Assembly (NCBI RefSeq): GCF_017115165.1
Contig: NZ_JABXKF010000005.1
Span: 101,375 to 165,374 of the forward strand
Direction: 5' to 3'
From: Nostoc sp. LPT
Lineage (GTDB): Bacteria; Cyanobacteriota; Cyanobacteriia; Cyanobacteriales; Nostocaceae
Length of the DNA stretch: 64,000 bases
Shown: in pieces, positions 10,196-17,976 of the stretch
Layout of the letters: each line of letters starts with the position of its first letter
Numbering within the stretch: the first letter of the stretch is position 1
The notes under the pieces: model-generated
Databases searched by the model: none
Seen by the model: only the letters and a program-made list of their open reading frames with translations
Told to the model about the DNA's origin: nothing
Position numbers and translations under genes: made by a program

Positions 10196-10260
10196 ACGTG
10201 TTATTTCATGCGATTGTCAGGAAACAAAAATCTAATTACTATAGCAAAACAGGAGAAATT

Positions 10261-10701
10261 ATGTCATCAACAATTTTTGAGAGAGTTAAAGAGTTCCTGA
10301 TCAGACTAGTTAAAGACGAAGCTTTTTACACTCAATTGATGAGTGATAAACTTGACGAAGTAATAAAAGTAATTGAAGAAGGTGGCTATAATTTTTCTCA
10401 AGAAGAATTTGAAACAGCCTCCATTAAAATATTGGAATTAAAAGAATTAGGTCAGTTTGACGACCTCAGTGAAGAGGAATTAGTAGGAGCCTTTGGCGGG
10501 CTTACAAACACAGTCGCTCAACCATTGTATGGTGTTGTAGTCCCACCTCCACCTGTCGACCAAGAATGTGGAAAACCACCAATTAAATGTAAATGGATTC
10601 CTAAACCAAATCCAAAGCCATGGCCACTTCCTTGCAAAGCAATAGATCCACCTGTGCAAGCGTTATATGGAGCAGTTGTTAGTTCAACAGAAGTACAATA
10701 A
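10261..10701 (+). CDS. Nif11-type RiPP precursor with two LYG motifs (putative spliceotide precursor)
   Basis: The 146-aa product has a Nif11-like helical leader (about 5-60) ending in SEEELVGAFGG, with Gly79-Gly80 as the leader cleavage site. The 66-residue core is Pro-rich, has three Cys (103, 110, 125) and contains two similar segments, PLYGVVV (Tyr90) and ALYGAVV (Tyr136). X-Tyr-Gly is the substrate motif of PlpX-type radical SAM spliceases, which remove a tyramine unit to leave an alpha-keto-beta-amino acid. ATG 10261 is chosen because AGGAG lies 5 nt upstream; an in-frame GTG at 10198 lacks this. The radical SAM gene begins 67 bp downstream. The core is unrelated to its neighbours and to classic bacteriocins. 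Confidence 0.88.
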   Translation: MSSTIFERVKEFLIRLVKDEAFYTQLMSDKLDEVIKVIEEGGYNFSQEEFETASIKILELKELGQFDDLSEEELVGAFGGLTNTVAQPLYGVVVPPPPVDQECGKPPIKCKWIPKPNPKPWPLPCKAIDPPVQALYGAVVSSTEVQ

Positions 10702-10768
10702 CCCGATAAAACGATGAAGAAATAGAATGCGTTCGTTTATTTTGAGGGTTGAGATTGAGAGTTAACCT

Positions 10769-12031
10769 ATGACATATCACCGCAAAAGCTATGCAGTTTG
10801 GGAAATTACCTTAAAATGCAATCTAGCTTGTAGTCACTGTGGTTCCCGTGCAGGACATGAGCGCGCCAAAGAACTTTCCCCAGAGGAAGCTTTGGATCTC
10901 GTCAAGCAGATGGCAGAAGTTGGAATTAAAGAAGTTACTCTCATTGGTGGTGAAGCATTTCTGCGTCCAGACTGGCTGGAAATTGCCAAAGCGATTAACG
11001 AGGCGGGAATGTTATGTGGTATGACTACGGGCGGTTATGGCATTTCGTTAGAAACCGCCCAAAAAATGAAGGAAGCAGGAATTCGTACCGTCTCTGTTTC
11101 TATTGATGGCTTGGAAGCAACTCATGACCGCCTGCGGGGAAAGAAAGGCTCTTGGAAATATGCATTTAAAACCATGAGTCATCTGCGAGAAGTGGGTATT
11201 TCTTTTGGTTGCAACACCCAAATTAACCGCCTGTCAGCGCCAGAGTTTCCGTGCATCTATGAATGCATTCGTGATGCTGGTGCTCGTGCTTGGCAAGTTC
11301 AGCTAACTGTACCAATGGGAAATGCAGCCGATAACGCAGATATCCTCCTCCAACCCCATGAACTGTTAGATATCTACCCCATGCTTGCCCGTGTGGCGCG
11401 TCGTGCTTACCAAGAAGGCGTGCAACTTCAGGCGGGAAATAACATTGGTTACTACGGCCCTTATGAACGACTGTTGCGGGGACGGGGAAAGGAGCATGAC
11501 TTCTCATTTTGGCAAGGTTGCGGTGCAGGACTCTCCACTTTGGGAATTGAAGCTGACGGAGCGATTAAAGGTTGTCCCTCACTACCGACTACTGCCTATA
11601 CAGGTGGTAATATTCGAGAACAAACCTTGCATGATATTATCGAAGGTGCAGAAGAATTACGCTTCAATCTAGGAGCAGGAACACCTGAAGGCACAAAACA
11701 CCTGTGGGGTTTCTGTAAAACTTGCGAATATGCTGAACTTTGTCGTGGGGGTTGCAGTTGGACTGCCCATGTTTTCTTTAATAAAAGAGGTAATAATCCT
11801 TACTGTCATCATCGCGCTCTTGTTCATGCCAAACAAGGAATGAGAGAGCGTGTAGTTCCCAAAGTAAAGGCGCAAGGATTGCCATTTGATAATGGCGAAT
11901 TTGAGCTAATTGTCGAGTCTACAGATACTTTATTGCCAGCAAACGATCGATTACACTTTACTGCTGACAGTATTCAGTGGTCGGAAAGTTGGCAACAAAA
12001 ACCCGAATTTTATTACTCTCTTGTCAGATAA
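10769..12031 (+). CDS. Radical SAM/SPASM peptide maturase (splicease-like)
   Basis: The protein binds the SAM-cleaving 4Fe-4S cluster through C17-x3-C21-x2-C24 and has a GGE motif at 60-62. The C-terminal half carries the seven-cysteine SPASM pattern: C251, C269, C316-x2-C319-x5-C325-x3-C329 and C346, enough to ligate two auxiliary clusters. At 420 aa it fits Nif11-associated peptide maturases. It sits between the LYG-containing precursor and a small ORF, the same layout as described PlpA/PlpX/PlpY clusters. Peptide maturation is well supported by family and context; tyramine excision specifically is inferred from the two LYG motifs. Alternative chemistry, such as epimerisation or thioether formation, cannot be excluded by reading alone. 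Confidence 0.92.
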   Translation: MTYHRKSYAVWEITLKCNLACSHCGSRAGHERAKELSPEEALDLVKQMAEVGIKEVTLIGGEAFLRPDWLEIAKAINEAGMLCGMTTGGYGISLETAQKMKEAGIRTVSVSIDGLEATHDRLRGKKGSWKYAFKTMSHLREVGISFGCNTQINRLSAPEFPCIYECIRDAGARAWQVQLTVPMGNAADNADILLQPHELLDIYPMLARVARRAYQEGVQLQAGNNIGYYGPYERLLRGRGKEHDFSFWQGCGAGLSTLGIEADGAIKGCPSLPTTAYTGGNIREQTLHDIIEGAEELRFNLGAGTPEGTKHLWGFCKTCEYAELCRGGCSWTAHVFFNKRGNNPYCHHRALVHAKQGMRERVVPKVKAQGLPFDNGEFELIVESTDTLLPANDRLHFTADSIQWSESWQQKPEFYYSLVR

Positions 12032-12037
12032 TAAATC

Positions 12038-12208
12038 ATGGCAGAAAATTCAGAAATTACCACAATTTCAGAGAACAAAACTGACCTTAAGTCATCACCA
12101 TCTCAAGAATTAGAGAAAATCCCACTACTTCCACGTTCAGCTTGGAATAGTCAATTAAGCTATTTAAAAGTGCTGTTAAAAGCAAAGCAAGCCCTGGATA
12201 AAAGCTGA
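12038..12208 (+). CDS. 56-aa small protein after the radical SAM gene (possible PlpY-like accessory)
   Basis: ATG 12038 opens a 56-codon frame ending in TGA at 12206-12208, six bases after the radical SAM stop codon. The first 27 residues are polar and Ser/Glu-rich. The remainder (PLLPRSAWNSQLSYLKVLLK) is amphipathic and could bind the enzyme or the leader. Described spliceases need a small partner encoded beside them (PlpY). The position and size fit, but I cannot confirm homology without an alignment. The tight spacing argues for translational coupling with the maturase. Confidence 0.55.
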   Translation: MAENSEITTISENKTDLKSSPSQELEKIPLLPRSAWNSQLSYLKVLLKAKQALDKS

Positions 12209-12321
12209 CAGGTTTATTAGGGTAGGGATATCGAGAGATTTAGCTCGTAAATTAGGAGAGAATTACTCCCCGAATATTTACGCACAAATTTGTTAACTAA
12301 CAAAATCAACACAGGTTTTTT

Positions 12322-13620
12322 ATGGCATCAAGAGTAAGTCTAAAACTGACGACCCAAAAGTTACTTTCTTTCAATGGTAGAACTAATCTCAATAATAGAC
12401 CCGATCCCAAGCCCGATCCTAGTCCTAATTTTGCTACCGCTGAAGGGGATGCTACTTTTTCTAACTATAGTGAAGGTGCTGCAAGCATTCTAACTGCTAC
12501 CCAGGCAGATACATTAGTTCAAGGTGGCATAACTGCTGCAATTGCTGATGCTCAAGCAAGTTTTGATCCAACTTTTTCATCACTTTTCACTCAGGCTGCT
12601 GTCGTTGGATTAAGTGGTCAATTTGAAGGTACTTCCAACAGCGAAGCAAAGGTACTTGCTAGTTTTGCGGTTGCTCGTAAAGAAAGCTTCTCTTTTGATT
12701 TTTCAGCAGATTTAAAATTGGCAGCTAAAGAAATTGAAAATCCTGACGTTGAATATAATAAGGGTCAGTCTACAACCACTTTTTTGGTATTAGATACCAC
12801 AAATCCTAACAAGGCCAGAGTTTTAGATTATTTTGGCATTCAGGGTAAATTAGTCTCCTCAGATCAAATCGGGGATCTAAAATTTGGTCGTAGTCGCAAT
12901 GTCACAATTGACAGTCGTGATAAAGATTCTGATATTGATGGCGACAATGGTACTGACTTCTTGAATGGTAGTGCTGTTGGGACTTATGAGCGGAATTTTA
13001 ATCGCGATACCAACCTAACTATAGTTAAAATTAATACTAGTTCTGTGGAATTGGCAGGAGATACTTTAATCGGCAACCTGGGTAAAGATGTTATCTATGG
13101 CACGATTCAGAAGGATAATCTGACGGGAACCAACAGGGCGGACAAACTTTATGCCAGCTTGGGAGATGATAAGCTATCTGGAAACAGAGGTAATGATGAC
13201 CTCGACGCCGGACAAGGTAATGATTTGCTAAATGGTGGCGATGGCAATGATACACTCTATGGCGGTAAAGGCAATGATACTCTGAATGGTGGTAGTGGTA
13301 ATGATGTCTTAGTTGGTGGCGATGGTAATGACACATTTACTTTCAAACGTACCGATAGCTTGCTTAAAAAAGACTTTGATGTCATTCAAGATTTCCAGGT
13401 TGGTGTTGATAAGCTTGTATTAGATGGCTGGGTAAGTCGAGGTAACATCACAGATACCAACGATGGCGCTCTTCTCACCTTAAATTCTTTGTCTCTCGAT
13501 AATTCTTTGTCTCTCGGTAATTCTTTGTCTCTCGGTAATTCTTTGTCTCTCTTTAATAATCCTCAACAAAGCATACTATTTTCAAACGTCAGTGCCAGTG
13601 AGATCAGCTCGGTAATATAA
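12322..13620 (+). CDS. RTX-type calcium-binding repeat protein
   Basis: The 432-aa protein ends in a block of glycine-aspartate nonapeptide repeats (about 260-340, for example GGDGNDTLYGGKGNDTL). A DVIQDFQVGVDKLVL segment follows, the usual cap of hemolysin-type Ca-binding domains. Such proteins fold outside the cell on binding calcium and usually leave by type I secretion, so the HlyD/ABC genes upstream could be relevant. The N-terminal 250 residues match nothing I can name. Near the C-terminus a four-unit 18-bp tandem repeat encodes NSLSL(D/G) steps. No signal peptide is visible, as expected for type I substrates. Confidence 0.85.
   Translation: MASRVSLKLTTQKLLSFNGRTNLNNRPDPKPDPSPNFATAEGDATFSNYSEGAASILTATQADTLVQGGITAAIADAQASFDPTFSSLFTQAAVVGLSGQFEGTSNSEAKVLASFAVARKESFSFDFSADLKLAAKEIENPDVEYNKGQSTTTFLVLDTTNPNKARVLDYFGIQGKLVSSDQIGDLKFGRSRNVTIDSRDKDSDIDGDNGTDFLNGSAVGTYERNFNRDTNLTIVKINTSSVELAGDTLIGNLGKDVIYGTIQKDNLTGTNRADKLYASLGDDKLSGNRGNDDLDAGQGNDLLNGGDGNDTLYGGKGNDTLNGGSGNDVLVGGDGNDTFTFKRTDSLLKKDFDVIQDFQVGVDKLVLDGWVSRGNITDTNDGALLTLNSLSLDNSLSLGNSLSLGNSLSLFNNPQQSILFSNVSASEISSVI
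13483..13554 (+). repeat. Four 18-bp in-frame tandem repeats in the RTX gene
   Basis: Four units of AATTCTTTGTCTCTCGGT type run at 13483-13500, 13501-13518, 13519-13536 and 13537-13554. Units 2 and 3 are identical; 1 and 4 differ at the end. Each encodes NSLSL plus one or two residues, so copy-number change would keep frame and alter the protein near its C-terminal secretion region. Confidence 0.95.
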
Positions 13621-14054
13621 TTTGCTTAAGGCTAATTGCTCTCCAGAAAAACTACTCTGATTCTGGATAATTCTCACCTGAAAAAGCAGAGCTATTTCAT
13701 CCCTTAAAAGACTCTGATTTACAAGCATCTCAGTCAAAACAATCAGGTAAGTAAAAAATCTGATTGGACAATAAAATGTTGATAGCTTTTGTGGGAGAGA
13801 CTTTGCCAACAGTAACCCCTATGGTGTACGTACCGAAATTTACTTGAGTTGGTAATTTTTAGATTACTGATTTCAGGCTAGTTTTTCGTACATACTGTTG
13901 ACAAAATATCTCCCTTGTCTAATGAAATAGCCTTGCTTTATTAACAGATAAAAATAGGTAAAATATTATTTATTTTATTGATAGTTATCATCTATTTTCT
14001 GAAGCTATACTAGAATCTATAACAATAACAATTTAATATCAAATTAATCAAGTT
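13621..14054. other. Intergenic region without recognised gene
   Basis: This spacer of 434 bp shows no supported ORF on either strand. A TTGACA hexamer occurs at 13898-13903 but has no good -10 box at normal spacing. The final 100 bp are very AT-rich, as expected for a promoter of the glycosyltransferase genes that follow. Confidence 0.4.
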
Positions 14055-16073
14055 ATGGATACTACAAATATTTCAGAATCGAAAGTTAAATCTCTTATTC
14101 AAATTGCAGTGCAGAAGCATCAGTCAGGTCAAAAGAATGATGCTGAATTGCTAGATAAAACAGAAGTAGCTGAAATCCTCGAACTAGCAGTTCAACAGCA
14201 ACGAGACAATCGTTTAGTGGAAGCGGAACTGCTATATATTCAAGTTCTGGAAAAACAACCTGACAACCCTGAAGCTTTATATGGTTTAGGGATGTTGGCG
14301 CAGCAGATGGGGCAATACCAAACTGCTGAACAGTGGCTAAGTGCGGCTTCGCATGTTCAACCAAATTCTGTTAATACTTGGTTCAGTTTAGGTAATTTGC
14401 GTTTAGTCCAGGAACAGTTTTCAGAAGCAGAGAAAGCTTATAGGCAAGCTTTAGTTTTGTTACCTAACTCACTGCCAATTTACAACAACTTGGGCTATAC
14501 TCTGCAACAACAAGGATTATTTGAAGAAGCAATTAACTATTATCAAAAAGCTCTAGAGTTAAAGCCAGACTTTATAGAAGCAGAGACGAATTTGGGCAAT
14601 GCGCTACACGCTAAAGGTAAGCTCTCCAGCAATCAGAAAATGCACTATGCACAATTAAATAATAAATTGGGTGTTGCCCGGAAAAAAGCTCTTGATTTTA
14701 AAAATGCTGTTACTTGTCACAAGCAAGCGATCGCACTACAGCCAGACTTGCAAGAAGCTCATTATAACTTGGGGTTAGCACTGCAAGAACAAGGAGAATT
14801 AGAAGAGGCGATCGCATCATATCAAAAACTCTTGGAACTTAATCCCAACTATGGAGAAGTTTACCTCAACTTAGGCAAAATTTACCAACAGCAGAATAAT
14901 TTAACAGAGGCGATCTCTGCTTATCAACAAGGGTTAAAGCTAATTAATCCACATTATGCCAAAGTATTTGCAGCTACCCAAGAAAACAAAGATGAGATAT
15001 CAGCAACTCCCCTACTTCTTCAAAAAGAGGTGCAAATAGGTGAGTATTACTTTCCACTAATCCCTTCAGTATCGGAAACGGAAGACAAGCGACCTTTTTG
15101 GAGTGTGGTTATTCCTGCATATCAACGTCCTGATTATCTGCTAGAGTCCTTAGTCAGTGTCATAGCTCAATGGTCAGGTATTGAGGAAATGGAAATTCTT
15201 GTGATTGATGATGCAAGTACGCCACCTCTGTATCAACTAGTAAATGCGATCGGGCGAGGAATAGTACGCTATTACCGCAATCCGCAAAATCTTAGACAGC
15301 AGGGAACTTGGAATGCAGGAGTTAGTAATAGTCGAGGATTGTGGATTCACTTACTTCATGATGATGACTATGTGTTGCCAGGTTTTTATACTCGCCTCAA
15401 GCAGAGTCTAGAAGGTTGTCCAGATTCCGTTGGAGCAGCTTTTACAGGTTATGAAAATATCAATGAGACAAGAGAAATTATTTTCCGCCAACAATTGTAC
15501 GGGCAAAATAGAGGTATAGTTTCAGATTTCTTGCAAGTTATTGGTGTAGCAAACCCATTGAATCCGCCTGCTGTTGTGATTCGTCGAACAACTTATGAAC
15601 GGCTAGGTGGATATCATACAGAATTAACCTCTACTCTCGACTGGGAACTCTATAAACGTATTACCACCTTCTATGATTGGTGGTACGAGCCAGAAATTTT
15701 GGTTCATTATCGTGTACATTCCCAAAGTATGAGAACTGAACTTTCCTTATCTGGAGATCGGATAGCATCCATCCGTCGTTCTATTGAGATTTCTGAGAGC
15801 TATCTTCCGGCTGAGTTTTGTGCAGAAATTACGGCAAAATCACGTAGACATTACTTTATTAGTTGTTTAGCAGATATAGAAATTCCTTTAAAAGCTGGTC
15901 ATATTGCTGGAGCTTTTCGCACAATTCAAGAGGTTCTCAAAATTGATCGCTCTCCTCAAGCATTGGCAAAGTTATTCGCTTGGTTGGAACAAGATAGGGC
16001 AGCTCCGTTACGGGATGAGATAGCCTTAAGGTTGACCTCACTACCTTTGAATAATTGTGTAGCAACAACTTGA
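14055..16073 (+). CDS. TPR protein fused to a family 2 glycosyltransferase
   Basis: TPR repeats cover about residues 20-310. A GT2 (GT-A fold) domain follows from about 345 (FWSVVIPAYQRPDYLLESL). It has the nucleotide-binding ILVIDDAS stretch and the DDD motif in HLLHDDDYVLPG that stands for the metal-binding DXD. The enzyme probably transfers an activated sugar to a protein or glycan held by the TPRs; it has no signal peptide or TM segment and should act in the cytoplasm. It is a close paralogue of the product at 17976, sharing both halves. The acceptor and sugar are unknown. The downstream deoxysugar genes are plausible suppliers of donor. Confidence 0.9.
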   Translation: MDTTNISESKVKSLIQIAVQKHQSGQKNDAELLDKTEVAEILELAVQQQRDNRLVEAELLYIQVLEKQPDNPEALYGLGMLAQQMGQYQTAEQWLSAASHVQPNSVNTWFSLGNLRLVQEQFSEAEKAYRQALVLLPNSLPIYNNLGYTLQQQGLFEEAINYYQKALELKPDFIEAETNLGNALHAKGKLSSNQKMHYAQLNNKLGVARKKALDFKNAVTCHKQAIALQPDLQEAHYNLGLALQEQGELEEAIASYQKLLELNPNYGEVYLNLGKIYQQQNNLTEAISAYQQGLKLINPHYAKVFAATQENKDEISATPLLLQKEVQIGEYYFPLIPSVSETEDKRPFWSVVIPAYQRPDYLLESLVSVIAQWSGIEEMEILVIDDASTPPLYQLVNAIGRGIVRYYRNPQNLRQQGTWNAGVSNSRGLWIHLLHDDDYVLPGFYTRLKQSLEGCPDSVGAAFTGYENINETREIIFRQQLYGQNRGIVSDFLQVIGVANPLNPPAVVIRRTTYERLGGYHTELTSTLDWELYKRITTFYDWWYEPEILVHYRVHSQSMRTELSLSGDRIASIRRSIEISESYLPAEFCAEITAKSRRHYFISCLADIEIPLKAGHIAGAFRTIQEVLKIDRSPQALAKLFAWLEQDRAAPLRDEIALRLTSLPLNNCVATT

Positions 16074-16101
16074 AGACTGTTCATAACAAAAGAGAATTTA
16101 T

Positions 16102-17976
16102 ATGGCAATGCTTACTGAAGCCCTCGAACTGGCAAAGCAATATCATCGAGCTAATCACTTAAACGCAGCTGAGCAGGTATACCGTGAAATTTTGGAAAAC
16201 CAGCCAGACCACCCTGAGGCTTTATACGGATTAGGTTTGCTAGCGCAGCAAAGGGGTCAGAATCAATCTGCTGAGAAGTTGTTTAAGGTAGCTCTTCAAG
16301 CCCAACCAGATTTATTCAAGGCTTGGTTCAATTTAGGCAATCTCCATCAAGCTCAAGGACGCTTACCTGAAGCAGTAAATGCTTATCAGCAAGCCTTAGC
16401 CATTCTGCCAGACGCAGCTCCTATTTACAATAACCTGGGCTATACCCTCCAACAACAAGGTAAGCTTGACGAGGCGATCGCCTGTTATCAAAAATCCCTG
16501 GAGTTGCAGCCCAACTGCACTGAAGCCGATGTGAATTTAGGCAATGTACTATACATCCAAGGGAAACTTTCAACAGAACAACAAGCCCACTATGCAGTAT
16601 TAAACAATGAGTTGGGCATTGCCCGCAGACAAGCAAATGATTTGACGATTGCTGTTAGTTATTATCGGCAGGCGATCGCTATGCAGCCTGACTTGGTAGA
16701 TGTGCATTATAACTTAGGAACTGCTCTTCAAGAACAAGGCGAGTTAGACAAGGCAAGTGATTGTTATCAAAAAGTTCTGGAACTCAATTCGAGCTACACA
16801 GAATCAATTAATCAACAACTCCTGAAAATGACTCAATCTTACCATCAGCTGCATAGCGAACTAGGAGTCATATCACTCAAGCCAGAAAAAAATAGCCGAG
16901 GTAACGTACTTCTCTCATACATTATTAATCCGTTTCTATTAAAGACTGGTCAATCTATCCCCCATAATCACACCGAGTACTGGGAGTCGTTTCAGATCGC
17001 TACAACATTTTTAGAGCTTGGCTATTGCGTTGATGTTATTAGCCATAGAAATGTAGGATTTATTCCTCAAAAACACTACTCGTTTTTCATTGATATCCGC
17101 TGGAATCTTGCAAGGCTAACACCACTACTTAACGAAGACTGTATAAAAATATTTCATATAAATACTGCTCATATTTTATTCCAGAATGCAGCAGCAGCTA
17201 ATCGGTTTCTAGCGCTACAACAGCGCAAAGGCATCACCTTGAATCATCAAAAGCACGAAATGTCTAATCTAGGTATTGAAGATGCTGATTGTGCTACTGT
17301 TCTCGGCAACGAATTCACCGTCAATACCTATCGATATGCAAATAAACCAATCTATCGCATTCCCATTTCGACACCAGTGGTTTATCCCTGGTCAGAATCG
17401 AAAGATTTTGAAGCTTGCCGAAAGCGATTTCTTTGGTTTGGTGGAGCTGGAATGGTGCATAAGGGGCTAGACTTAGTTTTAGATGCTTTTGTAGATATGC
17501 CAGAGTACCATCTCACTGTTTGTGGCCCGGTAAAACAAGAGAAGGAGTTCGAGCAGGCTTTTGATCAAGAACTTTATCAAACTCCCAATATTCATACTTA
17601 TGGTTGGATTGATATTAGCAGTCCAGAGTTTATAAACCTTACAAACACTTGTATTGGGCTAGTTTATCCTTCTTGTTCAGAAGGTGGTGGTGGCAGTGTG
17701 ATTACTTGTATGCACGCTGGGCTAATTCCAATTGTTAGCTACGAAGCAAGTGTGGATGTGGAGAGCCAGTTCGGTGTGATACTCAAAAATTCTTCCATTG
17801 AAGAAATCAAAGATTCAGTACGGAAAATTGCTAACCTTCCTGCTTTACAACTTAAGCAAATGTCCCATAAGGCATGGGAGTTTGCTAGAGCTAATCACAC
17901 CAGAGAAAAATTTGCAAAGGAATATCGGAAAACGGTTGAAACCCTTATAAACACCCATATTTTATCACCTTCTTAA
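16102..17976 (+). CDS. TPR protein fused to a GT4-like glycosyltransferase
   Basis: The first 250 residues are TPRs nearly interchangeable with those of the neighbouring genes. The C-terminal 350 residues resemble GT-B glycosyltransferases, with RFLWFGGAGMVHKGLDLVLD, a YGWIDISSPEF stretch and the terminal YPSCSEGGGGSVITCMHAG donor-site block typical of the GT4 type. It sits 28 bp after the preceding TPR-GT2 gene, and its stop overlaps the next start as TAATG, so the three form one operon. The role is probably glycan or protein glycosylation in the cytoplasm; specificity is unknown. Confidence 0.87.
   Translation: MAMLTEALELAKQYHRANHLNAAEQVYREILENQPDHPEALYGLGLLAQQRGQNQSAEKLFKVALQAQPDLFKAWFNLGNLHQAQGRLPEAVNAYQQALAILPDAAPIYNNLGYTLQQQGKLDEAIACYQKSLELQPNCTEADVNLGNVLYIQGKLSTEQQAHYAVLNNELGIARRQANDLTIAVSYYRQAIAMQPDLVDVHYNLGTALQEQGELDKASDCYQKVLELNSSYTESINQQLLKMTQSYHQLHSELGVISLKPEKNSRGNVLLSYIINPFLLKTGQSIPHNHTEYWESFQIATTFLELGYCVDVISHRNVGFIPQKHYSFFIDIRWNLARLTPLLNEDCIKIFHINTAHILFQNAAAANRFLALQQRKGITLNHQKHEMSNLGIEDADCATVLGNEFTVNTYRYANKPIYRIPISTPVVYPWSESKDFEACRKRFLWFGGAGMVHKGLDLVLDAFVDMPEYHLTVCGPVKQEKEFEQAFDQELYQTPNIHTYGWIDISSPEFINLTNTCIGLVYPSCSEGGGGSVITCMHAGLIPIVSYEASVDVESQFGVILKNSSIEEIKDSVRKIANLPALQLKQMSHKAWEFARANHTREKFAKEYRKTVETLINTHILSPS

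Noticed and set aside
13582..13809. 75-codon minus-strand frame after the RTX gene
   Set aside because: It overlaps the RTX 3' end, has no ribosome site and no recognisable family.
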